Shown: in pieces, positions 15,958 through 23,801 of the stretch
Position numbering within the stretch: the stretch's first letter is position 1
Layout of the letters: each line of letters starts with the position of its first letter
Assembly: GCA_937952975.1 (NCBI GenBank)
Contig: CALFXX010000021.1
Span: 1-25,985, forward strand
Direction of reading: 5' to 3'
Source of the DNA: an uncultured Alcaligenaceae bacterium
GTDB lineage: Bacteria; Pseudomonadota; Gammaproteobacteria; Burkholderiales; Burkholderiaceae_B
Length of the DNA: 25,985 nt
Notes under the pieces: model-generated
The model's database searches: none
What the model was told of the DNA's origin: nothing
What the model saw: the letters and a program-made list of their open reading frames with translations, nothing else
Made by a program: the position numbers and the translations under genes

Positions 15958-17445
15958 ATGATGCAATCTCAATTCGATTTCGGCCTGGCCGCACCAGAAA
16001 TTATTCTGTTGGTGATGGGCATGGTTATCCTGATCCTTGATGCGCTGAGCAGTGGCGCTCGCCGCACCTTAGCCTATGGTTTGTCTTTAGTGACCCTGGC
16101 TGTATTGGCCGTGGTATCTATGTGGCAATGGAACATCGGTTTGGTAGGTGAGACATTCTTCGGAATGTACATTGCTGATCCGCTGGCACACTTGTTAAAA
16201 GTCGCCTCGTATATTGCAGTGGCGCTCACGTTGGCGTATGGCCGTGAATATGTTCAGTCACGCGATATGCTGCGCGGTGGCGAATTTTATGTATTGGTTC
16301 TGTTTGCATTGCTTGGGCAAATGGTGATGATTTCTGCCGGCAATTTCCTGACGATTTATTTAGGTCTTGAATTGATGTCCTTGGCGCTGTACGCGTTGGT
16401 TGCGATTCGTCGCGATCATGCGCAGTCAACCGAAGCCGCCATGAAATATTTTGTGCTGGGCGCGTTGGCCTCAGGCTTCATGTTGTACGGCATGTCGATG
16501 TTGTACGGTGCAACCGGTAACCTTGACCTGCAAAACATCGCTGATGCCGTCAATTCGGGTCAGATTGATTACCTGCCTCTGACCTTTGGTGTAGTGTTTC
16601 TGGTTGCTGGGTTAGCCTTTAAGCTTGGTGCAGTGCCTTTCCATATGTGGGTGCCTGATGTGTATCAAGGCTCGCCTACCGCAGTGACCTTGGTACTGGC
16701 GGCTGCGCCTAAATTGGCGGCTTTTGCAATCACCCTGCGCATCTTGGTTGTGGGCTTGGGTGACCTCACCGGCGATTGGCAGCCAATGTTGTTGATTCTG
16801 GCCTTTTTGTCGCTGGCAATTGGCAACCTCACCGCCATTATGCAGACCAACTTTAAGCGTATGTTGGCCTACTCAACAATCTCGCATATGGGGTTTATCT
16901 TGTTGGGCTTGGCTTCAGGCTCGCTCGACGGTGATAAGCAATTTGATACTGAGTCGTATGGCTCGGCCTTGTTTTACATGCTGACCTATGTCATGACGAC
17001 GCTTGCTTCGTTTGGCTTGATCATGCTGATGGCGCGTGAAGGCCACGAGTGTGAACAGATTAGTGACTTAAAAGGTTTGAATCGTCGCAGCCCGTGGATG
17101 GCCGCCATGCTCTTGATCTTGATGTGTTCTTTGGCGGGCTTGCCGCCTTTGGTCGGTTTTGATGCAAAGCTTCTGATCTTGCAGACACTTCTCAAATCAG
17201 ATCGTCTCTGGATGGCCGTTGTCGCAGTATTGTTCTCGTTAATTGGTGCGTTCTATTATTTGCGTGTGATCAAAGTCATGTACTTTGATGAGCCTGAAGC
17301 AGCCGAGCCTGCAATGACAACCGTTGACTGGGTGCCACGAACACTAATCATCATCAATGGTTTAGCCGTGTTGGTGCTTGGTTTGATGCCTAATGGTTTG
17401 TTGGTGCTGTGTCTGCAAGCGATGCGCGCGACCTTGGCGTTTTAA
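15958..17445 (+). CDS. nuoN: NADH-quinone oxidoreductase subunit N
   Basis: A 495-residue antiporter-like subunit (ND2 type) with about 14 transmembrane helices, and the last subunit gene of the operon. Typical segments are YLGLELMSLALYALVAIRRD with the conserved Glu, GLAFKLGAVPFHMWVPDVYQ with the conserved Lys, and RMLAYSTISHMGFILLGLAS. It completes the full set of 14 nuo genes in canonical A-to-N order with no frame breaks. The DUF2818 gene follows after 13 bp and is probably in the same transcript. Confidence 0.97.
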   Translation: MMQSQFDFGLAAPEIILLVMGMVILILDALSSGARRTLAYGLSLVTLAVLAVVSMWQWNIGLVGETFFGMYIADPLAHLLKVASYIAVALTLAYGREYVQSRDMLRGGEFYVLVLFALLGQMVMISAGNFLTIYLGLELMSLALYALVAIRRDHAQSTEAAMKYFVLGALASGFMLYGMSMLYGATGNLDLQNIADAVNSGQIDYLPLTFGVVFLVAGLAFKLGAVPFHMWVPDVYQGSPTAVTLVLAAAPKLAAFAITLRILVVGLGDLTGDWQPMLLILAFLSLAIGNLTAIMQTNFKRMLAYSTISHMGFILLGLASGSLDGDKQFDTESYGSALFYMLTYVMTTLASFGLIMLMAREGHECEQISDLKGLNRRSPWMAAMLLILMCSLAGLPPLVGFDAKLLILQTLLKSDRLWMAVVAVLFSLIGAFYYLRVIKVMYFDEPEAAEPAMTTVDWVPRTLIIINGLAVLVLGLMPNGLLVLCLQAMRATLAF

Positions 17446-17458
17446 GTTAACCTCGTAG

Positions 17459-17767
17459 ATGAATCAAACTGCAGCGGTCTGGCTCTTGATTCTGTTGGCT
17501 TTTATCGCCGCAAACGTGCCATTTCTTAATAATCGCGTCTTTGCGCTGTGGCAGCCCAAGCGCTTGCCGATGCCTAAGGCCTTTTGGTTGCGCGCGCTTG
17601 AGTTGCTTGCGCTGTACTGTCTGGTGGGCACCGTTGGGATTGCGTTTGAGCGCTTGATCGGTAACGTTTTTACGCAGCGCTGGGAGTTCTATGCCATCAC
17701 CTTTAGTCTGTTTGTGGTGATGGCGTTTCCGGGCTTTGTATTTAGATATTTGCTGCGCCGCGCTTAA
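17459..17767 (+). CDS. DUF2818 family small membrane protein downstream of nuoN
   Basis: A 102-residue protein with three hydrophobic segments (about residues 8-27, 45-65 and 78-96) and basic residues between them. The family DUF2818 is found in Burkholderiales directly after nuoN, as here, and its conserved feature FLNNRVFALWQPK is present. The position, 13 bp after nuoN, suggests a role linked to complex I such as assembly or stability, but this is inference and no function is established. Its stop lies inside the palindrome CGCTTAAGCG. I saw no terminator after it. Confidence 0.88.
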   Translation: MNQTAAVWLLILLAFIAANVPFLNNRVFALWQPKRLPMPKAFWLRALELLALYCLVGTVGIAFERLIGNVFTQRWEFYAITFSLFVVMAFPGFVFRYLLRRA

Positions 17768-17823
17768 GCGTGCACTGCCGAATCGCCTGTTTGGGCTGTG
17801 GGCGTCGCACTTGTTCAAACCGC

Positions 17824-17872
17824 AATCGCGTTCAGCGAAAGTCTGCAACGAATTTAGAATCGCGTTCAGCGA
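17824..17872. repeat. 15-bp direct repeat between the nuo operon and serB
   Basis: AATCGCGTTCAGCGA occurs at 17824-17838 and again at 17858-17872, 34 bp apart, in the 115-bp convergent gap between the DUF2818 gene and serB. Only two copies are seen in the window. It may be a dispersed genomic repeat or a recent small duplication. Confidence 0.6.
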
Positions 17873-17882
17873 CGGCGTACAG

Positions 17883-18740
17883 CTAGTTTTCAAACCAGTT
17901 CAACACCCCATCTAGCCCGGCAAAATTCAACGCGTAATTTGCCTGGGCACGCACCACCGGCTTGGCGCGATAAGCCACCGAATAGCCTGCCAACCCCAGC
18001 ATTTTTAGATCATTCGCACCATCCCCAATCGCAATGATCTGGTGAGTCTGCGCACCAAGCGTTTTGGCGAAGGCCGTTAAGGTATCAGCTTTGACCTGTG
18101 CGTCAAGAATCCTGCCATTGACTTTGCCCGTGAGCAATCCCTGTTCTTGATCGAGCACGTTGGCGTGTGCTGCATCAAGGCCCAAGCGCGCTTTGAGCTT
18201 CTCGGTAAAAAAGGTAAAGCCGCCGGAGACCAGCAAAACTTTGATCCCAGCTTGTTGGGCTGTACTAACGAGTTGCTCTGCACCGGGATTAAAACGTAGT
18301 TTTTGGTCGTAGACCTGTTGCAGCACGTCGACTGACAAGCCTTTTAAAAAGGCGACACGACGTGTCAGGCTGTCAGAAAAATCTTTGATCTCGCCACGCA
18401 TCGCTGCCTCTGTGATTGAGGCGACCTGTTCCTTGACGCCCCCAAAAGCGGCGATTTCGTCTATGCACTCAATGTTGATCAGGGTCGAGTCCATATCCAT
18501 CGCTAACACCTTGCAGTCGGCTAAACGAGACCCAGCAGCAATGTAGGCGGTATCCACCGATACGCGCTCACCCCAAACCAGTAACTCGGCCCGTGTCTCA
18601 GCACTATCGTTGACCTGAAGCAAGCGCGCTGCGGTTGTGCTAATACGTTGCACACCAGAGGCCTCGCTGAGCGCAGCAGCTTGTTCAATCAGATCGCTGG
18701 CCAACGCGGGAGATTGCACAACGAGATTAAAAGTAGTCAT
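17883..18740 (-). CDS. serB: Phosphoserine phosphatase
   Basis: A 285-residue HAD-superfamily enzyme that removes phosphate from L-3-phosphoserine, the last step of serine synthesis. HAD motif I is DMDSTLINIECIDEIA near residue 81, with the nucleophile Asp and acid/base Asp of DxD. Motif II is LLVSGGFTFF with its Ser, and motif IV is IAIGDGANDLKMLG. The N-terminal 70 residues form the extra regulatory-type domain usual for proteobacterial SerB. I chose the ATG at 18740 (MTTFNLVVQ); an upstream TTG at 18779 would add 13 residues that look unrelated. It lies 89 bp downstream of mfd on the same strand and may be co-transcribed with it. Confidence 0.95.
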   Translation of the reverse strand: MTTFNLVVQSPALASDLIEQAAALSEASGVQRISTTAARLLQVNDSAETRAELLVWGERVSVDTAYIAAGSRLADCKVLAMDMDSTLINIECIDEIAAFGGVKEQVASITEAAMRGEIKDFSDSLTRRVAFLKGLSVDVLQQVYDQKLRFNPGAEQLVSTAQQAGIKVLLVSGGFTFFTEKLKARLGLDAAHANVLDQEQGLLTGKVNGRILDAQVKADTLTAFAKTLGAQTHQIIAIGDGANDLKMLGLAGYSVAYRAKPVVRAQANYALNFAGLDGVLNWFEN

Positions 18741-18829
18741 AAACGGATTCAGAGAATGAGTAGTCGTAAATTGAAACAAGTCTAAGTTGGCAGGATAAAG
18801 GTCTGGCAGTTCAATCGTTCAAGCAGATG

Positions 18830-21800
18830 TTAAGCCAGCGAGCGTAGCAACGTACGAATTGCCTCGTAACGCGCGTTGACATCGAGCCCTTTGATTTCAA
18901 CCCGTAGTTTATCTTGGCCGGCAAAGCGAATGTTCTTTTGCTTTTGCACAAGTTCAATCAGGCGCAACGGGTCAACGGTGGTGTTGTGCTTGAAGTGCAG
19001 CATGATTTGTATTTCGCTGGCATCAATTTTTTGAATCCCCAGCGGCAAGCCTAACAGGCGGACTTTATGCGTCGAGATCAAGGTGCGGGCTGGTTCGGGT
19101 AGTTTGCCAAAACGATCAATGAGTTCTTCTTGAATCACAATCAAATCGTCTTCGTCTTTACAACTCGACAAGCGTTTGTACAGAGAGAGCCGCGCCGGTA
19201 CGTCTCCACAAAAATCAGCGGGCAACAGGGCGGGGGCGTGCAAGTTTACTTCGCAGCCTGCACTAAACGGAGCATCTAGATCTGGCTCAACGCCGGCTTT
19301 AAGCGCCCGTACGGCTTCGTTGAGCATGTCGTTGTACATTGAGAAACCAATCTCTTGGATGTTGCCAGATTGCGACTCGCCTAACACCTCGCCTGTGCCA
19401 CGAATTTCAAGGTCATGCATGGCTAAAAAGAAACCTGAGCCGAGTTCTTCCATGGCCTGAATTGCCTCAAGACGTTTTTTTGCGTTCTTGGTGATCGAGT
19501 CTTCGCCGGGCGTCATCAGATAGGCATAAGCTTGATGGTGTGAGCGCCCCACGCGGCCGCGCAATTGGTGCAGTTGGGCTAAGCCAAAACGGTCAGCTCG
19601 GTGGATGATGATGGTATTGGCGCTTGAAACATCAATCCCGGTTTCGATAATCGTGGTGCATAGCAAGACGTTAAAGCGTTGCTGATAAAAATCTTTCATC
19701 ACTTGTTCAAGATCGCGCTCACCCATCTGACCGTGGGCAACCGCAATACGGGCCTCGGGCACAAGTTCTTCAAGGCGGGCACGGCGGTTATGAATCGTTT
19801 CAACTTCGTTATGCAAAAAGTAGGCTTGCCCACCGCGCTTGAGCTCACGCAGCAAGGCTTCACGAATGGTGCTGTTATCTTCGCGTCGTACAAAGGTTTT
19901 AATGGCGAGGCGCTTTTGTGGCGCAGTGGCGATCACTGAAAAATCGCGAATCCCCTCAAGCGACAGCCCAAGCGTACGGGGGATCGGTGTGGCGGTCAGC
20001 GTCAAGACGTCAACCTCTGCACGTAGCGACTTGAGCATTTCTTTTTGACGCACACCAAAACGGTGTTCTTCGTCAATGATGACAAGCCCCAAGCGCATGA
20101 AATTCACGTCTTTCGATAAGATCTTGTGCGTACCGATCACGATATCGATGGTGCCATCATTGATGCCCACGATCGCGTTGGCAACTTCTTTCGCGGATCT
20201 GAAACGCGAGAGCTCAACCACCTTAACAGGCCAGTCGGCAAAGCGATCTGAGAAGGTTTGCGCATGCTGTTCGGCCAAGAGCGTGGTGGGGCATAAAATC
20301 GCCACCTGTTTGCCGTTGGCAATCGCCAAAAACGCCGCGCGTAAAGCAACTTCAGTTTTACCAAACCCGACATCGCCGCACACCAAGCGATCCATCGGGC
20401 GTCCAGAGGTCATGTCCGCGAGTACGCATTCAATCGCTGCAGCCTGATCAACGGTTTCTTCAAACCCAAAGCCTTCAGAAAATAGTTCGTAATCTCCGAG
20501 GGGCAGCTTGAAGGCAAAGCCCTGGCGTGCAGCGCGTTTGGCATAAATATCCAACAACTCGGCTGCAGTGTCGCGCACTTGCTGAGCCGCCTTGCGACGG
20601 GCTTTCTCCCATTGACCTGAGCCAAGTTGATGCAAGGGGGCGGTCTCGGGGTCGTTACCGCTGTAGCGAGCGATGACGTGTAGCTGTGCGACCGGAACAT
20701 AGAGGGTTGTCTTGTTTGCGTACTCAAGATGAAGAAATTCCATCTCGCCTTCGCCCATATCCATGTTGATCAGGCCGTGGTAGCGACCGATGCCGTGCTG
20801 CGCGTGCACGACCGGATCACCGACTCGTAATTCAGAGAGGTCGCGCACCATCGCTTCGACGTTGCTGGCACGCTCTTGAACGCGCTTGCCGCGCCGTGCC
20901 GTGGTGCCGTGCCCTGGATACAGATCGTTTTCAGTAATAAAGACGAGTTGTTGTCCGGGCAGTTGAAAACCGGTATTGAGTTGCGCGACTGTGATTGCAA
21001 AATGTGCGTCACTTTCTAAAAACAGCGCCAGTGATTCAGTTTGTGCGTCGGGGGTTAAGCCATGTTCGGCCAGCATCTGTAAGATGGTTTCGCGGCGACC
21101 ATGCGAGTCGGTGCACAACACAAGACGTTGCTGTGTTTGACCTAACAGCGCACGCAGCTTTTGTACGGGGTCGTCAGAGCGGCGCGAAATCCCAATATCG
21201 GGTGCGGCCAAAAACTCTGGGTGTGCGGACTCGGTCGTGAGTGCGACACGCGCAAACACTTTGAGTTGTTCAAACAGCGTTTCGGCTCGTAAAAACAAGG
21301 TCTCAGGCGCAAGGACGGGACGCTCGCGATCACTCTTTAAAAAGTTGTAGCGGCTAGCCGTATCTTGGGCAAAGCGACGCATCGCGTCATCGATATCCCC
21401 AAGGGTCACCATCAACGTATCGGTTGTGAGGTAGTCAAATAAGGTAGCGGTGCTGTCAAAAAATAGCGGCAAATAATATTCAACGCCGGCAAACGCAATG
21501 CCGTTACCAATGTCGCGGTATGGCAAGGCACGCGACGGGTCGCCCTCAAACACCTCGCGAAAGCCAGAGCGAAAATGGTTGCGTGCGGCTTCATCCATCG
21601 GAAACTCGCGTCCTGGCAGTAGCTGCACTGAGCCCACCGGATACAAGCTGCGCTGCGTATCAATATCGAAGGCGCGAATCGATTCGATTTCGTCATCAAA
21701 TAAATCGATGCGATAGGGCACCACAGAACCCATCGGAAACAAATCAATCAAACTGCCACGTACACAGAACTCGCCTGGTACCGTGACTTGCGACACATGG

Positions 21801-22279
21801 GCATAGTTGGCCAGCATCAATTGTGCGCGCAAGGCAGCTTCGTCGAGCTTGTCTTTTTGCTTGAACGAAAATGTATAGGCGGCCAAAAAGCTTGGTGGCG
21901 GCAAGCGGTAAAGCGCCGTGGTGATCGGCACGGTCAACACATCAACTTCGTGCTGCATCAAGGCGTGCAGGGTACGCAGCCGTTCAGAGATCAGATCTTG
22001 ATGCGGCGAGAAGCTATCGTAGGGAAGCGTCTCCCAGTCGGGCAGCGGGCGTACTTTTAGTTCGGGGGCAAAAAGAGGGATCTCATCGGCGAGGCGCTGC
22101 GCCTCAAGCGGTTCTGCCGTCAAAATGACGAGTGTTTTGCCTGCTTGACGCGCCAACTGTGCCAGCAGCCAGGCGTCGCCCGACCCCGGAGGGCGAGGGT
22201 GGTGATAGCGCAGGCCCGGCTTAAGGTTATTGAGCAGTGTTGAAAGCGTTTGGGCAACTGAGGTGGGCGCAGCGGGCAT
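18830..22279 (-). CDS. mfd: Transcription-repair coupling factor Mfd
   Basis: A 1149-residue DNA translocase (E. coli Mfd has 1148) that removes RNA polymerase stalled at lesions and recruits UvrA. The UvrB-like N-terminal modules come first. The RNA polymerase-interacting domain follows (VGDPVVHAQHGIGRYHGL, about residues 485-545). Then come the helicase motifs: Walker A GDVGFGKTE near 635, DEEHRFGV near 735, TLTATPIPRTL, and the motif VI/TRG region QLRGRVGRSHHQAYAYLM. The C-terminal TRCF domain is complete. The ATG at 22279 (MPAAPTSVAQ) gives the standard length; a GTG at 22381 would add 34 residues of poor quality across the probable promoter. No good ribosome binding site is visible. Confidence 0.96.
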   Translation of the reverse strand: MPAAPTSVAQTLSTLLNNLKPGLRYHHPRPPGSGDAWLLAQLARQAGKTLVILTAEPLEAQRLADEIPLFAPELKVRPLPDWETLPYDSFSPHQDLISERLRTLHALMQHEVDVLTVPITTALYRLPPPSFLAAYTFSFKQKDKLDEAALRAQLMLANYAHVSQVTVPGEFCVRGSLIDLFPMGSVVPYRIDLFDDEIESIRAFDIDTQRSLYPVGSVQLLPGREFPMDEAARNHFRSGFREVFEGDPSRALPYRDIGNGIAFAGVEYYLPLFFDSTATLFDYLTTDTLMVTLGDIDDAMRRFAQDTASRYNFLKSDRERPVLAPETLFLRAETLFEQLKVFARVALTTESAHPEFLAAPDIGISRRSDDPVQKLRALLGQTQQRLVLCTDSHGRRETILQMLAEHGLTPDAQTESLALFLESDAHFAITVAQLNTGFQLPGQQLVFITENDLYPGHGTTARRGKRVQERASNVEAMVRDLSELRVGDPVVHAQHGIGRYHGLINMDMGEGEMEFLHLEYANKTTLYVPVAQLHVIARYSGNDPETAPLHQLGSGQWEKARRKAAQQVRDTAAELLDIYAKRAARQGFAFKLPLGDYELFSEGFGFEETVDQAAAIECVLADMTSGRPMDRLVCGDVGFGKTEVALRAAFLAIANGKQVAILCPTTLLAEQHAQTFSDRFADWPVKVVELSRFRSAKEVANAIVGINDGTIDIVIGTHKILSKDVNFMRLGLVIIDEEHRFGVRQKEMLKSLRAEVDVLTLTATPIPRTLGLSLEGIRDFSVIATAPQKRLAIKTFVRREDNSTIREALLRELKRGGQAYFLHNEVETIHNRRARLEELVPEARIAVAHGQMGERDLEQVMKDFYQQRFNVLLCTTIIETGIDVSSANTIIIHRADRFGLAQLHQLRGRVGRSHHQAYAYLMTPGEDSITKNAKKRLEAIQAMEELGSGFFLAMHDLEIRGTGEVLGESQSGNIQEIGFSMYNDMLNEAVRALKAGVEPDLDAPFSAGCEVNLHAPALLPADFCGDVPARLSLYKRLSSCKDEDDLIVIQEELIDRFGKLPEPARTLISTHKVRLLGLPLGIQKIDASEIQIMLHFKHNTTVDPLRLIELVQKQKNIRFAGQDKLRVEIKGLDVNARYEAIRTLLRSLA

Positions 22280-22305
22280 GACAAGCCAATATAAAAATAG
22301 ATACA

Positions 22306-22332
22306 GGCGCCATCCCAAAAGAGGGGGGCGCC
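22306..22332 (-). repeat. GGCGCC inverted repeat in the mfd leader
   Basis: GGCGCC at 22306-22311 and 22327-22332 can pair in the mfd transcript, and an inner CCC/GGG pair can extend the stem. It lies between the TATAAT at 22346-22351 and the mfd ATG, ending 27 bases before the start codon. Confidence 0.4.
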
Positions 22333-22345
22333 GCGTGAAGTGCTG

Positions 22346-22351
22346 ATTATA
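22346..22351 (-). promoter_or_regulatory. Candidate -10 element of the mfd promoter
   Basis: A perfect TATAAT on the minus strand lies about 67 bp upstream of the mfd ATG. No recognisable -35 is found at 16-18 bp. The location between divergent genes supports a promoter here. Confidence 0.45.
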
Positions 22352-22479
22352 GGGCGAGGGTCGCCATCGCGAGCGTTGCACAGCCTAGGGATATAGCGAT
22401 GATTCTTAGTACGTGCGATGAGCGTGTCTACGTCGCGACACTGCGAGCGGTCTTGAGGTGATCTGGTGCTTCTTTTTCG

Positions 22480-22509
22480 TGGACTCGACGCATGCACGAC
22501 ACCTATAAT
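22480..22509 (+). promoter_or_regulatory. ispD: Candidate sigma70 promoter of ispDF
   Basis: A -10 TATAAT (22504-22509, perfect) and a -35 TGGACT (22480-22485, four of six) are separated by 18 bp. Transcription would begin near 22516. That excludes the in-frame ATGs at 22466 and 22508 and supports the ispD start at 22532, giving a leader of only about 16 bases. Confidence 0.55.
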
Positions 22510-22531
22510 GAGTCGCTACAAATGGAACACT

Positions 22532-23257
22532 ATGAGCCTCGCTAAGACAAACCCGCGTATCGTTGCCCTTGTGCCTTCGGCGGGAGTGGGCGCACGTGCG
22601 CAGTCGCAAGTACCATCGGCCAAGTCTAACGCAGCCATGCCCAAGCAATATCGTTTGTTGAATGGCGTGCCAATGCTGCGTCACTCAGTGCAGGCCTTAT
22701 TAAACGATGCCCGAATCGAACAGGTGCGTGTTGTGGTGGCGTTGGGTGATCTGTTGGCCATGCAGTGCTTGGCTGGTTTGCCGCGCACAGTCTGTAGTCC
22801 TTGTGGTGGCGCAACGCGTGCGCAAACAGTCCTAAATGGTCTGCAAGATGCGCAACTTCGCCCCGAAGACTGGGTGCTCGTCCATGACGCGGCTCGCCCA
22901 GGTTTGCCGCTAGAGGCCCTCACGCGCCTGATCGATAGTTGCTCATCTCATGAAGTGGGCGGTTTACTGGCCATGCCGGTTGCCGATACCGTCAAACGGT
23001 CTCACCCCTTACCTCACAAAACGGTTCAAAAAACAATCGTACGCGATGCGTTATGGCTTGCACAAACCCCTCAGATGTTTCGAGCCGGTTTGCTTGAGCA
23101 AGCGTTAGTCGCAGCGATTGAGCGTAACGTCTCAATTACCGACGAGTCTTCGGCGCTTGAGGCGGCAGGGTATACGCCTTTACTGGTTCAGGGTTCGGCG
23201 TTAAATGCCAAGGTCACCTGGCCAGAAGATTTTGACTGGGTGCAATCATGGCTTTAA
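22532..23257 (+). CDS. ispD: 2-C-methyl-D-erythritol 4-phosphate cytidylyltransferase
   Basis: A 241-residue MEP-pathway enzyme that joins MEP and CTP to give CDP-ME. The nucleotide-binding loop begins VALVPSAGVGAR (Arg22) and resumes at PKQYRLLNG (Lys38), but nine more residues lie between that Arg and Lys than in E. coli IspD. Later motifs are VLVHDAARPGLP, VGGLLAMPVADTVKR, LAQTPQMFRAGLL and ITDESSALEAAGY, all typical. I chose the ATG at 22532 because the probable promoter -10 overlaps the upstream ATG at 22508; a GGAA precedes it. ispF follows after about 30 bp, the usual pairing, so the two are probably one transcript. Confidence 0.93.
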   Translation: MSLAKTNPRIVALVPSAGVGARAQSQVPSAKSNAAMPKQYRLLNGVPMLRHSVQALLNDARIEQVRVVVALGDLLAMQCLAGLPRTVCSPCGGATRAQTVLNGLQDAQLRPEDWVLVHDAARPGLPLEALTRLIDSCSSHEVGGLLAMPVADTVKRSHPLPHKTVQKTIVRDALWLAQTPQMFRAGLLEQALVAAIERNVSITDESSALEAAGYTPLLVQGSALNAKVTWPEDFDWVQSWL

Positions 23258-23288
23258 GTTCAGCGTTTTGCAGCGGGGGTGAGTGTCA

Positions 23289-23801
23289 GTGAATCCGAAC
23301 GCTTTTCGTGTCGGACAAGGCTTCGATGTGCACGCGTTGGTGCCCGATCGCGCGTTAATCATTGGTGGCGTACAGATTGCTCATCATTTAGGTTTGTTGG
23401 GTCATTCTGATGCCGATGTGTTGTTGCATGCCGTGACCGATGCCTTGTTCGGGGCGGCCGGACTTGGTGATATTGGTCGGCATTTTCCGGATACCGATCC
23501 CCAGTACCGTGGGGCCGATAGCCGTGTGTTACTACGCGCGGCCTACCAGCGTGTACGTGAAGCAGGCTGGCAGGTGGTGAATATCGACGCGACGATTCAT
23601 GCGCAGGCACCTAAGATGGGTCCGCATGTCAGTGGGATGATTGCCAATATTGCACAGGATTTGGCGATTGCGACGACTGTTATCAATATCAAGGCCAAAA
23701 CCAATGAAGGCTTGGGTCATCTTGGGCGTCAAGAAGGGATCGCCGCAAATGTGATCGTGTTGTTGAGCGCTCACAACCCACCATCAGGGATAAATACATA
23801 G
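23289..23801 (+). CDS. ispF: 2-C-methyl-D-erythritol 2,4-cyclodiphosphate synthase
   Basis: A 170-residue trimeric enzyme that cyclises CDP-ME 2-phosphate to MEcPP with loss of CMP. The metal ligands are Asp13 and His15 (GFDVHAL) and His47 (LLHAVTDALFG), and the signature HSDADVLLHAVTDALFGAAG is complete. FPDTDPQYRGADS and AQAPKMGPH are also typical. The start is a GTG: 23289 is preferred because GGGGGTGAG (23274-23283) then sits at proper distance, while GTG 23283 would overlap that ribosome binding site. The final 31 bp overlap the 3' end of the response regulator gene on the opposite strand, and the C-terminal tail (about 10 residues past the usual end) lies in that overlap. Confidence 0.94.
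   Translation: MNPNAFRVGQGFDVHALVPDRALIIGGVQIAHHLGLLGHSDADVLLHAVTDALFGAAGLGDIGRHFPDTDPQYRGADSRVLLRAAYQRVREAGWQVVNIDATIHAQAPKMGPHVSGMIANIAQDLAIATTVINIKAKTNEGLGHLGRQEGIAANVIVLLSAHNPPSGINT

Noticed and set aside
17761..17770. The palindrome CGCTTAAGCG at the DUF2818 stop codon as a possible terminator.
   Set aside because: The palindrome is only 10 bp with no loop and no T-run after it, so it cannot form a useful terminator hairpin.
18741..18779. A longer serB starting with TTG at 18779.
   Set aside because: The 13 added residues are not family-like, and the ATG at 18740 gives the usual N-terminus. Neither start has a good ribosome binding site, so some doubt remains.
22280..22381. A longer Mfd starting with GTG at 22381.
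   Set aside because: It would place the start upstream of the probable -10 at 22346-22351, and the ATG at 22279 gives the standard length.
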